A stretch of DNA of 64,000 bases, taken from NCBI GenBank assembly GCA_050013075.1, contig JBEKFZ010000011.1:1-64000 (forward strand). Direction: 5' to 3'. Under the pieces are notes generated by a model. The model saw only the letters and a list, made by a program, of their open reading frames with translations, ran no database searches and was not told where the DNA came from. This DNA is from JBEKIK01 sp050013075. Lineage in GTDB: Bacteria > Planctomycetota > Planctomycetia > Pirellulales > Thermoguttaceae. A program made the translations under genes and the position numbers. Of this stretch, positions 18,141 through 27,385 are shown one piece after another (positions within the stretch are counted from its first letter, which is position 1; every line of letters starts with the position of its first letter).

Positions 18141-20747
18141 ATGGCTCTTGGCTCAATGGATGAATTCCTGGCAGTTCTAGAACGCAGCAAACTTCTAAAG
18201 CCCGAGGAGATTGCTGAAGTCCAGCGTCTTGCCCAAGATATGTCCGATCCCCCCGAATTGGCTAAAACTCTGGTCCGCAAAGGTATACTCACTCGCTGGC
18301 AGGCCGGTCAATTATTGGCCGGACGCAGCAAATGCACGGTGGGCAAATACAAGTTGTTCGAACTTCTCGGCCGGGGCGGAATGGGGAGCGTGTACCTGGG
18401 CGAGCACGTGATGATGAACCGGCGCGTGGCCCTGAAAATCATACCTCGGCATATTGGTAAAGATCCGGCCGGGTTGGAACGTTTCCTTGCCGAAGCGCGA
18501 ACCATCGCTTCATTGGATCATCCGAACATCGTCCAGGCTTACAGCGTGGATAACGAAGGCGACCAGTATTACCTGGTCATGGAATATGTCGAGGGGCTGG
18601 ATTTAAAACGCCTGGTGGAAGCCGAAGGTCCACTGGATTGTGCAAGCGCGGTGGATTACGTCCGGCAAGCCGCCGATGGTCTGGCTCATGCCCATGCCCG
18701 AAAGATGGTTCATTGTGATATCAAACCCTCGAATCTAATCGTCAACCCCCAGGGCGTGGTAAAAATCCTCGACATGGGCCTGGCCCGGCTGGCAGGTCAG
18801 GAACAAGTGGGAGGCGAAGTAAGCGAACAGGACGAGCGAATCCTAGGCTCCGTTGACTACATGGCCCCAGAGCAGGCTTTACATACTTCTGATTTCAACC
18901 ATCGTGCCGATATCTATTCCTTGGGCTGCACGCTGTATTTTCTCCTTACCGGTCACGCCCCATTTCCTGAAGGGACCCTGCCCGAGCGAATCCTAAAACA
19001 TCAGAACCAAGAACCGCAGTCCATCTCGGCTCAACGGTCGGACGTGCCCCAAAGTCTTATCGAGATTTGTAAAAAGATGATGTCTAAACGGCCCGCCAAC
19101 CGTTACCAGACTGCGGCCGAATTAAGCCAGGTCTTGGCCGCTTGGCGGCCAGGAGAAAAACGCGTGCAGCGCGTTTTACAGTTGAAAAAGAAGGAACCGG
19201 TCGACGAATTGCCCGGGCCGGACTTGTTGGGCACGGATTTAAGCGAGTTGTTCCGCAAGGGAATTGGAGTATCGTCATCCACTCCCATAATCGGCAGGAA
19301 ACCGCCGCCAAGCCGGCTCGATAAGCTCCCGGCACCCCTGCGGGCTTTGTTGAGTACTCCGCTGCGGATGGTAGTAACGCTGGGCGTTTCGGCGGTAATT
19401 GTTATGCTGCTGGCCGTGGCGTTTATTTTGCATTTTGGCCAAAGCGGTGAAGTGGCGACCGTCCATGTCCTAGGCAATGGCACTATTACCAGGGAGAGGC
19501 CGGAGCCGCCTAAACCCGAGCCGCCTAAACCCGAGCCGCCTACACCCGAGCCGCCTACACCCGAGCCGCCTAAACCCGAGCCGCCTAAACCCGAGCCGCC
19601 TAAACCCGAGCCGCTCGTACCCGAGCCCGAGAAGATAGAACTGTTAAAAAATCTGGCCGCAAACGTCGATTTACCTGAAATTCCTAAACCAGACGCGCAT
19701 GAAAACATAACCGAAAAAACGGCGTCATTAGGCAGGGTTTTTTTGCCCCCAGGCGCGAGTTTGCAGCTTGTACTCATTGGCGGCGATAAGGCCTTCAGAG
19801 GCGCGGATTCTTTTATCATGATCCCTGCCCGGCAGTCGCCGTTTTGGCAGATTTACGTGGAAACGGCATCTAAAAACAACGGCAATTCTCCGCAACAGAC
19901 CGAAATTGCCCAACTGAGGCTGAATGCCGGAAACCTGGTGTTTAATTGGATGCCTGACGTCACGCCCGCCTATGCCGAAGCCTTGAAAAATTGCGGGATA
20001 CTTGCTTTTGTCCAAGGTCAACGGCAATTTGTACAATTGTGCCATCCACGGCAAGTGGAGCCCATTGTGATGGATTTGGACAGCGGCGTGGCAAAAGTGA
20101 GTCTTCAGATGGAATCGCCGCCGGAGTCGGGTAATTTGCGCGTGCAAATTATCCATCTGGAGGGCGATTTTCCCCCTAATGCTCTGCAACCAAGCGACGT
20201 TCTGGAAGTAAAAACCGAAGATGAAAGTGAAATCACGCTGGTTTTCACGGTGCAAAAGTTCGCCAACTTCAAGGTGAAAATTACCGCGGAAATGTCGGAT
20301 CAAAAACTCGAACTCAAAGCCACGGCCATTTATGAAATTCCCGGACCTGGTTCACAAATGAAGACGTTCAAGGCCCAGGAGGCCCTCGCCGCGCTGAATG
20401 ATTTTGCCAAGAAACAAGCCGGCATACAACCCACATTCGATAATTCCCCGGAAGGCAGCGCCAGGAAAAAAGCGGCCGGCAAAATTCTCGATCAACTGAA
20501 AAAACAGATCGAATTCCTCAAGGACATGGACGAATTATATAAGGCATTGAACAATAAAGGCAAAATTCACTACAGGGTCTTCATTCCCCTCGGTAAATAC
20601 AAGGTTGAATTGTTCACAACCCAAATTCCAGTGGTGGAACCGGCCGAGGACAAGGAGGCCAACCAAAACTCCGCCGCCAAACCCGAGCCTGAACAGCAAC
20701 AGCCAAAGAAACCTTCCAAAAAGCCCGCAAAGAAAAAACCTCAATGA
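18141..20747 (+). CDS. Membrane-anchored Ser/Thr protein kinase with Pro-Glu repeats
   Basis: 868 residues. Residues 70-340 form a Hanks-type kinase: glycine loop LGRGGMGSVY (77-86), Lys99 in VALK, catalytic loop HCDIKPSN with Asp193, DMG at 211-213 and APE at 242-244. The Arg of the usual HRD is Cys192, so this is not an RD kinase and may not need activation-loop phosphorylation. A single transmembrane segment (about 410-433) is followed by eight 5-residue EPPKP-type repeats (455-494) acting as a spacer, then about 370 extracytoplasmic residues of unknown fold and a Lys/Pro-rich tail. The first 60 residues are a helical planctomycete-type preface. Confidence 0.92.
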   Translation: MALGSMDEFLAVLERSKLLKPEEIAEVQRLAQDMSDPPELAKTLVRKGILTRWQAGQLLAGRSKCTVGKYKLFELLGRGGMGSVYLGEHVMMNRRVALKIIPRHIGKDPAGLERFLAEARTIASLDHPNIVQAYSVDNEGDQYYLVMEYVEGLDLKRLVEAEGPLDCASAVDYVRQAADGLAHAHARKMVHCDIKPSNLIVNPQGVVKILDMGLARLAGQEQVGGEVSEQDERILGSVDYMAPEQALHTSDFNHRADIYSLGCTLYFLLTGHAPFPEGTLPERILKHQNQEPQSISAQRSDVPQSLIEICKKMMSKRPANRYQTAAELSQVLAAWRPGEKRVQRVLQLKKKEPVDELPGPDLLGTDLSELFRKGIGVSSSTPIIGRKPPPSRLDKLPAPLRALLSTPLRMVVTLGVSAVIVMLLAVAFILHFGQSGEVATVHVLGNGTITRERPEPPKPEPPKPEPPTPEPPTPEPPKPEPPKPEPPKPEPLVPEPEKIELLKNLAANVDLPEIPKPDAHENITEKTASLGRVFLPPGASLQLVLIGGDKAFRGADSFIMIPARQSPFWQIYVETASKNNGNSPQQTEIAQLRLNAGNLVFNWMPDVTPAYAEALKNCGILAFVQGQRQFVQLCHPRQVEPIVMDLDSGVAKVSLQMESPPESGNLRVQIIHLEGDFPPNALQPSDVLEVKTEDESEITLVFTVQKFANFKVKITAEMSDQKLELKATAIYEIPGPGSQMKTFKAQEALAALNDFAKKQAGIQPTFDNSPEGSARKKAAGKILDQLKKQIEFLKDMDELYKALNNKGKIHYRVFIPLGKYKVELFTTQIPVVEPAEDKEANQNSAAKPEPEQQQPKKPSKKPAKKKPQ
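19503..19622 (+). repeat. Eight tandem 15-bp repeats encoding E-P-P-(K/T)-P
   Basis: The unit GAGCCGCCTAAACCC is repeated eight times in frame inside the kinase gene, with ACA variants in units 3 and 4 and a divergent last unit. Near-identical copies make the copy number likely to vary between strains. Confidence 0.95.
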
Positions 20748-20784
20748 AAAGGATTTTATACCGCGTTGAGATATTATCGTACCC

Positions 20785-20848
20785 TGGTTCCCACGCTCTG
20801 CGTGGGAACCGGCGAAATATGGGTTCCCACGCAGAGCGTGGGAACCAG
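20785..20848. repeat. Two head-to-head GTTCCCACGC palindromes
   Basis: Two 25-bp palindromes (20786-20810 and 20822-20846) of the kind at 1473 form together a larger inverted repeat between the kinase gene and the DUF1080 gene. Transcribed, it would form a strong hairpin, but no T-run follows. Confidence 0.8.
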
Positions 20849-20890
20849 TAAAATAGTCCGAAAACATATTATTTTAACCTTCGAAGAGCC

Positions 20891-21661
20891 ATGATAATAT
20901 CGCGTCTTTTTTCTCGATCCGTGCAAGGATTATTAAATTATCGCGTGATTATGAGCACGTTCGCCGTTGTCGGCATGTTGTTATTGGGTTTTTTATTGTT
21001 CGCCCAACAACTTAAGGAATATATCAGCGGCATCAAATGGCCGGAAGTAAAGGTAGTAGATCCCGGTCGTCCCGGCGTTCCGCCAAGCGATGCCATCGTG
21101 CTCTTCGACGGTAAAGATATGTCGCAATGGGTCGACGGCGATGCCTGGAAGGTCCAAGACGGGTGCGTGATCACCGCCAAAAAAGACATCCATACAAAAC
21201 AAGCCTTCGGCGATTGCCAGTTGCACGTGGAATGGACTACGCCCCGGGAGGTTAAAGGTAGCGGCCAGGGACGGGGCAACAGCGGCGTATTCCTGATGAG
21301 CTTGTACGAGGTGCAAGTTCTCGATTCATACGATAACTCCACGTATCCGGACGGCCAGGCGGGGGCGATTTACAAACAGCGTCCGCCACTGGTAAATGTC
21401 TGCCGCAAACCCGGCGAGTGGCAAACTTACGATATTATATTTTCAGCGCCGCGATTCGACGAACAGGGCACACTGACTAAACCGTCATATATAACCGTCA
21501 TGCAAAACGGCGTGCTTATCCAAAATCACTTCGAAATCCAGGGCGCCACTTCATTTACCCAAGCGCCTGGGTATACCGCCCATCCGGCCAAGATGCCTTT
21601 ACAGTTGCAATACCACAACAACAAGGTCCGCTACCGCAATATTTGGATTCGCGAACTATAA
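20891..21661 (+). CDS. Membrane-anchored DUF1080 (3-keto-disaccharide hydrolase) protein
   Basis: 256 residues. A hydrophobic segment at about residues 19-38 anchors it, and the DUF1080 beta-sandwich follows: AIVLFDGKDMSQWVDG, RGNSGVFLMSLYEVQVLDSY, then KPGEWQTYDIIFSAPRFDEQ and PLQLQYHNNKVRYRNIWI. Characterised relatives hydrolyse 3-keto-glucosides; the family is greatly expanded in Planctomycetes. A lone copy with no adjacent oxidoreductase, so its substrate cannot be inferred. Confidence 0.92.
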   Translation: MIISRLFSRSVQGLLNYRVIMSTFAVVGMLLLGFLLFAQQLKEYISGIKWPEVKVVDPGRPGVPPSDAIVLFDGKDMSQWVDGDAWKVQDGCVITAKKDIHTKQAFGDCQLHVEWTTPREVKGSGQGRGNSGVFLMSLYEVQVLDSYDNSTYPDGQAGAIYKQRPPLVNVCRKPGEWQTYDIIFSAPRFDEQGTLTKPSYITVMQNGVLIQNHFEIQGATSFTQAPGYTAHPAKMPLQLQYHNNKVRYRNIWIREL

Positions 21662-21739
21662 TCCATGAAAAGGCTGTAAAAAACGAGACCGGCTTCAACC
21701 TGGGCTGAATATAAAGTGAAATAGATACTTTTGGTTTTG

Positions 21740-22024
21740 TTAATTGGTTCGGCTGGTGATCTCAATCAGATGATAGCCGAATTGGGTTTTAATCGGACCG
21801 TGCACTTTACCTAGTTCATCGCCAAAAACGACCTTGTCGAACTCGGGCACCATTTGTCCTTGATGGAATTCGCCTAAATTGCCCCCTTGCTTGCCGGAGG
21901 GACATTGGGAGTGTTTGCGGGCGATTTCGGCGAAATCGGCCCCGGCGGCGATTTGGGTTTTGAGTTTTTCGCAGGCTTCTTTAGACGAAACGAGAATGTG
22001 TCGGGCGGAGGCTTTTTTGGCCAC
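21740..22024 (-). CDS. Parvulin-type peptidyl-prolyl isomerase (PpiC-like)
   Basis: 94 residues comprising only a parvulin domain, without a signal peptide, so it is cytoplasmic. Marks are ASARHILVSSKEACEKLK, GADFAEIARKHSQCPSG, KQGGNLGEFHQGQMVPEFD and the final QFGYHLIEI. It speeds cis-trans isomerisation of prolyl bonds. Size and pattern match E. coli PpiC closely. Confidence 0.93.
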   Translation of the reverse strand: MAKKASARHILVSSKEACEKLKTQIAAGADFAEIARKHSQCPSGKQGGNLGEFHQGQMVPEFDKVVFGDELGKVHGPIKTQFGYHLIEITSRTN

Positions 22025-22216
22025 GGTTTTTTCCTTTAGAATAAGACGAATTTTATCCCGCCGACTCAGCGGAGTTGCTTGGTTCCGAGGAAACGATTAT
22101 TTCACAATCCGTGTAGACAAGCAAGTACTTGCCGAAAATCACAGAGTTTTATTATCAGTGTATAATAGACAATAGGCGTTCCCATTGACGTCGGTCAATT
22201 CCGGCCGACAATAAAT

Positions 22217-23818
22217 ATGGGGGGTGTGATGGGTGAATTATCCGCAAACTCTTCGGCTTTCGACGTACGGCTCACGGATAGCTTCCTGGCCATGGCTGAA
22301 GGCATTAATGACTTTGTATGCCTGGCCAGTTCGCACGGCGAGCCGTTTTATCTGAATCCGGCCGGCAGGCGGATGTTGGGATTGGCCGAGGAACAGGATG
22401 TATCGGCCACCAGTTTGCACAACTATTATGCTCCCGAATCATGGGATCTGCTGCGCGACACGGCTGTGCCGGCGGTAAATAAAACCGGCCAGTGGCAAGG
22501 GTCTTGCCGCTTGCGCAACCTGCAAAGCGGCGAGTTTATCGAGGTCCAGACCACCATGCTGCGGGTGAAATCGCCGGATGCCAATCGACCCACAACCTTG
22601 GCCATTATCCATCGTGAAATGAGCGATCGCCTGATATTAGAGCAGGCCTTGGCCGAATCGCAAGCGCGAAAACACGCCATTCTGGAATCCTCGCTCGATC
22701 CGATCATCACTATTAATCACGAAGGGATTATTACCGAGTTCAATCGGGCGGCCGAGCAAACATTCGGATATACCCGCGACAAAATCATCGGCACAAAACC
22801 CACCGACGTCTTGTTTTCCTCCAGTATGGGAGTCGCCGAACAGGAACGAATCGAACGCTATCTCAGCGCCGGCGAGGGATCGCTATTGGGCCATAGGGTG
22901 GAGGTGACGGCGGCGCGGGCAAACGGCGAAAGTTTTCCGGCCGAAATGGCCATGACCATCAGCCAGGAACACAACGCTCCGGTGATGAGTTTTTTTTTCC
23001 GCGACATAAGTGCGAGGAAAAAGGCCGAAATGGAACAAGCCCGTTATGCGGCCGAACTGGAACGCTCCAACAGCGAACTGGAACAATTTGCTTACGTGGC
23101 CTCGCACGATTTGCAGGAACCGCTCCGCAAAATCCGCACCTTCTCCGACCGGTTGCTTTTAAAACAAGCGGAAAAACTCGACGAAGAAGGGCGCGACTCG
23201 CTCCAACGCATGCACAAGGCCGCGGCCAGAATGCAATCCCTTATCGACGGATTGCTGGCCCTATCCCGGGTGACGACCAAGGGGCAAAAATTCGAAAATG
23301 TCGATCTGGCCCGCGTGGCGGCCGAGGTCGTATCGGATCTGGAAGTCCAAATCAAGCAGCTCAACGGCCGAGTTGAGGTCGATAAACTGCCCGCCGTTCA
23401 AGCCGATCCCCTGCAAATGCACCAACTATTTCAAAATCTAATCGCCAACGGATTGAAGTTCCATCGCGCCGACGATCCGCCGGTGGTTAAAGTATCGGGA
23501 CGATACATTCCCGGACGGGAAGATCGCAAGCCCGGCCGTTTAACCAACCAACAGTGCCGTATCGTCGTTGAAGACAACGGGATAGGATTCGACGAGAAAT
23601 ACGGCACGCGGATTTTCGGCATATTCCAACGCCTCCATCCCCGCGACGTGTACGAAGGCACCGGCATCGGCTTGGCTATCTGCAGGCGAATTGTCCAGCA
23701 CCACGGCGGGGCAATCTCCGCCCATAGCATTCCGGGAAAGGGCAGCACGTTCGAAGTCCTGCTGCCGGTTGTGTCGCCCAAGCGGAAAACCGAAAACGAT
23801 AGTATTCATGCAACATAA
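22217..23818 (+). CDS. PAS-domain histidine kinase
   Basis: 533 residues, no transmembrane segment, so probably cytoplasmic. Two PAS domains (about 20-135 and 150-270; the second begins LDPIITINHEGIITEFNRAA) precede a HisKA domain with the phytochrome-type motif FAYVASHDLQEPLRKIRTF and a HATPase_c domain with FDEKYGTRIFGIFQRLHP and GTGIGLAICRRIV. The start could be ATG 22217 or ATG 22229. It is followed by two receiver genes, which suggests one signalling unit. Confidence 0.92.
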   Translation: MGGVMGELSANSSAFDVRLTDSFLAMAEGINDFVCLASSHGEPFYLNPAGRRMLGLAEEQDVSATSLHNYYAPESWDLLRDTAVPAVNKTGQWQGSCRLRNLQSGEFIEVQTTMLRVKSPDANRPTTLAIIHREMSDRLILEQALAESQARKHAILESSLDPIITINHEGIITEFNRAAEQTFGYTRDKIIGTKPTDVLFSSSMGVAEQERIERYLSAGEGSLLGHRVEVTAARANGESFPAEMAMTISQEHNAPVMSFFFRDISARKKAEMEQARYAAELERSNSELEQFAYVASHDLQEPLRKIRTFSDRLLLKQAEKLDEEGRDSLQRMHKAAARMQSLIDGLLALSRVTTKGQKFENVDLARVAAEVVSDLEVQIKQLNGRVEVDKLPAVQADPLQMHQLFQNLIANGLKFHRADDPPVVKVSGRYIPGREDRKPGRLTNQQCRIVVEDNGIGFDEKYGTRIFGIFQRLHPRDVYEGTGIGLAICRRIVQHHGGAISAHSIPGKGSTFEVLLPVVSPKRKTENDSIHAT

Positions 23819-23963
23819 TCTCTAATATTGAAAGGCAAAAAACGAATAATGAATGGCGATTAAACTAATAAAACCCATTGTGATTAAGTGTCCTAAACCC
23901 TAGGGCGGCATTAATCCGCAACCCAAACAAAGAATATGAACCCTAAACCCTGAACCCTAAAAA

Positions 23964-24410
23964 ATGGCGAAATCCGGCAAACGGCGCACGATTTTGATGG
24001 CCGACGACGATGCGGAGGATTGTCAGTTGGTCCGCGACGCCCTGGGCGAGGCGGGCCAATCGCACGATCTTCGCTTTGTCCGCGACGGCGAAGAATTATT
24101 CGACTACCTGCGGCATCGCGGGGAGTACGCCAACGGCCGCTCGGCGCCGCGCCCGGATCTGATCTTGTTGGATTTTAAAATGCCCCGCAAAGACGGCCGG
24201 GAAGCCCTTAAGGAGATCAAGGCCGATGCGCAACTGCGGCGGATCCCCGTCGTGGTCTTGACCACTTCCACGGCCGAGGACGATATCGCCTTTTCCTACG
24301 ACATGGGCGTAAATTCGTTTATCACCAAACCGGCCACGTTTCGTCAGTGGGTGAAAATCATTAGAACTTTAAGCAAATACTGGTTCGAGGTGGTGGAACT
24401 GCCTCCCTGA
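23964..24410 (+). CDS. Single-domain response regulator (Rcp1-like)
   Basis: 148 residues made of a receiver only. ILMADDDAEDCQLV gives the acidic pocket, LILLDFKMPRKDGREAL the phosphoacceptor, VVLTTSTAEDD the conserved Thr and SFITKPATF the Lys. The D-D-x-E-D start and the FDYLRHRGEY loop match the Rcp1 type that usually pairs with phytochrome-like HisKA kinases such as the one encoded just upstream. Confidence 0.93.
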   Translation: MAKSGKRRTILMADDDAEDCQLVRDALGEAGQSHDLRFVRDGEELFDYLRHRGEYANGRSAPRPDLILLDFKMPRKDGREALKEIKADAQLRRIPVVVLTTSTAEDDIAFSYDMGVNSFITKPATFRQWVKIIRTLSKYWFEVVELPP

Positions 24411-24411
24411 A

Positions 24412-24503
24412 CGTAAAAAAGGGGTCAGAACTATTTTTTTCAAGGGGAAAAATGTCTGCGATCTGTTTTAAAACAAAAAAATAGTTCTGACCCCTTTTTT
24501 ACG
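24412..24503. mobile_element. MITE with GGGGTCAGAACTATTTT ends
   Basis: Inverted ends CGTAAAAAAGGGGTCAGAA and its complement border a short A/T-rich centre of a 92-bp gene-less element, related to the element at 6574-6668. It lies between the two receiver genes. No clear target duplication is seen here. Confidence 0.8.
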
Positions 24504-24548
24504 CGACTTAACGGCAAAAAACAAGTTATTTTTCGACGCACCTTTAAT

Positions 24549-25688
24549 ATGGACGAAGAACGCGTAAGAATTCTCCTGGTGGAAGACGATCCGGACGACG
24601 TTTACATCATACGGAACCTGCTGGGCGACCGCTGGCACGGACCGTTCGAGTTGGTACACGTCGAATTGCTCTCGGCGGCCATCCAGCGCTGCCAAGAGGA
24701 ACCCTTCGATGTGGTGCTGCTCGATCTGGGTTTGCCCGACAGCAACGGATTGGAGACTTTTTTTTCGATTTACGCGCGTGCCGGCGACGTGCCGATAGTC
24801 GTGCTTTCCGGTTTAAGCGACGAGCGTGCGGCCGTCAAGGCCGTGCAGGCCGGGGCCCAGGATTATTTGGTCAAGGGCCAGTTGACCGATCGACTCCTGG
24901 TGCGGTCCTTGCGCTATGCCATCGAGCGGAGCCGGCGACATCATGCCGAGGAAGCCATGCGCGACACATCCGAGGAGTTCCGCGCGGCCGGAGAGATCCA
25001 ACAGCGATTGTATCCCGCCCGCGCCCCGGTGTTGGAAGGCTTTGAAATCGCCGGGGCGTTGTATCCGGCCAAGGCCACCGCCGGGGATTATTTCGACTAT
25101 ATTCCCATGCTCGACGATTGCCTGGGACTGGTCGTGGGCGATGTGAGCAGTCACGGCATGGGACCCGCCCTGGTAATGTCCGAAACCCGGGCCTGCCTCC
25201 GCACTTTGGCCCAAGCAAATTCGGACGTGGGGGAAATTCTCACCCGCGCCAATAGGGTTCTGGCCGCCGACAGCTCCGAACTGCACTTCGTCACCCTGGC
25301 CATGGCCCGGCTCGATCCGCATAACCGCACGATGGTTTATGCCAGCGCCGGGCAGCGCGGCTATTTGCTACAGACCGGCTACAACGTAACCATTTTGGAT
25401 TCCACCAGCCTGCCCTTGGGAATTCGCGAGGATACGGTTGTGCCCTCATCGCAGGTTTATAAATTGAACACGGGCGACCTAGCCACGTTTTTTACCGACG
25501 GGGTGGTCGAGGCGGAATCGCCGGGCCTGGTGCGTTACGGCTTTTCCCGGGCCTTGGAGGCGATCCGTTCCGAACGCCATAAATCAGCGCAAGAGATCAT
25601 CGAATCGCTATACGGCGAGATCAAGGGCTTTTGCCGCAATCAGCCCCAACGCGACGATATTACAATCGTGGTCGTCAAAGTTTTGTAA
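24549..25688 (+). CDS. Response regulator with PP2C-type (RsbU/SpoIIE) phosphatase domain
   Basis: 379 residues: a receiver at 1-125 (ILLVEDDPDDVYII, phosphoacceptor in VVLLDLGLPDSNG, Lys in YLVKGQ), a coiled linker with EIQQRLYP, and a SpoIIE-type phosphatase with AGDYFDYIPM, VVGDVSSHGMGPALVMSETR, FFTDGVVEAESP and QRDDITIVVVKV. Such proteins dephosphorylate anti-sigma-factor antagonists in partner switching. No STAS or anti-sigma gene is nearby, so the target is elsewhere. It forms a group with the PAS kinase and the single receiver. Confidence 0.93.
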   Translation: MDEERVRILLVEDDPDDVYIIRNLLGDRWHGPFELVHVELLSAAIQRCQEEPFDVVLLDLGLPDSNGLETFFSIYARAGDVPIVVLSGLSDERAAVKAVQAGAQDYLVKGQLTDRLLVRSLRYAIERSRRHHAEEAMRDTSEEFRAAGEIQQRLYPARAPVLEGFEIAGALYPAKATAGDYFDYIPMLDDCLGLVVGDVSSHGMGPALVMSETRACLRTLAQANSDVGEILTRANRVLAADSSELHFVTLAMARLDPHNRTMVYASAGQRGYLLQTGYNVTILDSTSLPLGIREDTVVPSSQVYKLNTGDLATFFTDGVVEAESPGLVRYGFSRALEAIRSERHKSAQEIIESLYGEIKGFCRNQPQRDDITIVVVKVL

Positions 25689-25727
25689 ATACTAAAAGCA
25701 TCCAACCTCAATCCCCGGAGAAAAACC

Positions 25728-26171
25728 ATGAAAAACATGATGCAAAAACTAATAATGGGAATTATCGGCATGTCGATGTTTCTTTGGCCGGGTTCACTCC
25801 TGCCGGCCGCGGATAAGCCAAAAGATAAAGACGCGGACGTGATAAAGATCACCATCGCCGAGAATGGGAAGACCATCAAGGCCGCAACGGGAAAAAAGAT
25901 GGAAATTAGTTTAAAAGGGAATCGCACCACCGGCTTCGAGTGGCGGATGGTCGAGTTAAAGAGCGAGTCCGTAAAGGCCGACGGCAAGGGCGACTATGAT
26001 CCCGACAAGCACGACCCGCACATGGTCGGATCGGGCGGAACGTTCGTTTTCAAATTCATCGCGGCAAAACCCGGAAAGGCGACCCTCAAGTTCGAGTACC
26101 TCCGCCCTTGGGAAAAAGACAAACCGCCGGCCGAAAAATTCAGCGTGAACGTCATAGTGGCGGAGAAATGA
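25728..26171 (+). CDS. Secreted chagasin-like (I42) protease-inhibitor family protein
   Basis: 147 residues with a signal peptide (residues 1-28, ending LLPAADK). The mature part shows the three inhibitor loops of the I42 family: GNRTTGFEWRM (cf. NPTTGY-W), VGSGGTFVFKF (GxGG) and EYLRPWE (RPW). Chagasin-type proteins inhibit papain-family cysteine proteases by inserting these loops in the active site. The target here is unknown. Confidence 0.85.
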   Translation: MKNMMQKLIMGIIGMSMFLWPGSLLPAADKPKDKDADVIKITIAENGKTIKAATGKKMEISLKGNRTTGFEWRMVELKSESVKADGKGDYDPDKHDPHMVGSGGTFVFKFIAAKPGKATLKFEYLRPWEKDKPPAEKFSVNVIVAEK

Positions 26172-26232
26172 AAAACCGGTTATTATTTATCTGAGGTTAG
26201 ATAGCCGTTTTTATCGGTGTTTTTTGTTCGTT

Positions 26233-26358
26233 TATTGAGTGTCAGAAAAAGTATGTCGTATGAAAAGTCAGAGCCGGGGCGTGTCGCCCCGGTAATTCCG
26301 GGCCGACACGGCCCGGCTCTGAGGCGAAAAAGCGACATTTATTACCTGACACTCAATA
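26233..26358. mobile_element. 126-bp MITE, copy 1
   Basis: Ends TATTGAGTGTCAG and CTGACACTCAATA are perfect inverted repeats. Inside is a strong GC-rich stem, CAGAGCCGGGGCGTGTCG with its partner. A second copy of exactly the same length is at 33602-33727. It explains the misleading open frame upstream of mutM. Confidence 0.9.
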
Positions 26359-26397
26359 GCCGCGACCGGGCACCGACCGCAGGTTGGTCGGGGAGCG
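26359..26397. repeat. REP-like palindrome (GCCGCGACGGGCACC family)
   Basis: It abuts the right end of the 126-bp MITE and pairs GGGCACCGACC with GGTTGGTC-type sequence. A relative of the copy at 11858. Confidence 0.7.
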
Positions 26398-26429
26398 AGA
26401 ATATATCGGCAAATTGCAAACGTCGTCCA

Positions 26430-27263
26430 ATGCCAGAACTGCCCGAAGTAGAAACCATGTGCCGGCGGATCGCACCGGTGGTCGGTTGTCGGATCAGGAA
26501 TCTGAAACGTCCCAGTTCGCGATTGCAGTCAATCTTGATCTATCCGCGCTTGTCCGCCTTTTGCAGTCGGGTGAAAAGACAAACGATCGTTGCAGTAAGC
26601 CGCTTGGGCAAGCGGGTTGTTTTGGAATTGGAAAACGACGAGAGGATCGTAATCGAGCCGCGCATGACCGGCTTGGTCCTGCTTAATAATGCGCCCGATC
26701 GAAAACACCTGCGATTGATTTTCGAGCTTAGCGGCGGTTCGACCCGGCGGTTATTGTTTTGGGACCAGCGGGGACTTGGCGTAGTTAGGCTGTTCTCGCC
26801 CGGGGAATTCCGGGAAGTGCTGGGGCCCGAGCGGGTCGGTCCCGATGCCCTGCGGATTACTCCGGAAGTTTTGAGGAAGCGGCTCGGTGGCAGTCGGCGG
26901 GCGATCAAAGTGGCATTGCTCGACCAACACGCGATTTCCGGCATAGGGAATTTATACGCATCTGAAATACTGCACCGCGCGGGCGTCCACCCGGCGAAGC
27001 CCTGCAATAAATTGAAACCGCGCCACTGGGCGGCCATCCACGCCGCAACGCGAGAAGTGCTGCGAGAGGCCATCCGTCATCAAGGCTCCACGCTCCGCGA
27101 CGGCACCTATCGCGTCGCCCGCGATGAACCGGGAAATTATCAAGACAAACACCGCGTATATCAACGCGCCAGTCACCCCTGTTTGCAATGCGGCGCGGCC
27201 GAGATAGTCCGCATCGTGCAAGCCCAGCGTTCCACCTTTTTCTGCCCCGTTTGCCAACGCTAA
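26430..27263 (+). CDS. mutM: Formamidopyrimidine-DNA glycosylase (MutM/Fpg)
   Basis: 277 residues. It excises oxidised purines from DNA. MPELPEVETMCRRI gives the N-terminal Pro2 nucleophile and Glu3; ISGIGNLYASEILHRAGVHP is the helix-two-turn-helix; the C-terminal zinc finger has HPCLQCG and FFCPVCQR. The frame continues upstream through the MITE, but processing at Pro2 fixes the start at ATG 26430. Confidence 0.95.
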   Translation: MPELPEVETMCRRIAPVVGCRIRNLKRPSSRLQSILIYPRLSAFCSRVKRQTIVAVSRLGKRVVLELENDERIVIEPRMTGLVLLNNAPDRKHLRLIFELSGGSTRRLLFWDQRGLGVVRLFSPGEFREVLGPERVGPDALRITPEVLRKRLGGSRRAIKVALLDQHAISGIGNLYASEILHRAGVHPAKPCNKLKPRHWAAIHAATREVLREAIRHQGSTLRDGTYRVARDEPGNYQDKHRVYQRASHPCLQCGAAEIVRIVQAQRSTFFCPVCQR

Positions 27264-27322
27264 GAGGTGAAATAGTAAAAACAATAATCAATTCGTGTTT
27301 ATTAATGATGGAATAACGGATT

Positions 27323-27343
27323 GTGAAACCACAAGTGGTTTTT
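27323..27343. repeat. Degenerate AAACCNCAAGNGGTTT palindrome
   Basis: GTGAAACCACAAGTGGTTTT, a degenerate copy of the short palindrome family, just after mutM. Confidence 0.6.
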
Positions 27344-27385
27344 TACAAAAGTGCGTGAAATGGCTGGATCGCTTGGGTTGAATGT

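Noticed and set aside
20785..20848. Head-to-head palindromes as the kinase-gene terminator
   Set aside because: The stem is strong but no T-run follows, and the same palindrome is found upstream of genes at 1473.
26217..26429. N-terminal extension of MutM
   Set aside because: The added codons are a MITE and a REP; the enzyme needs Pro2 directly after its start Met.
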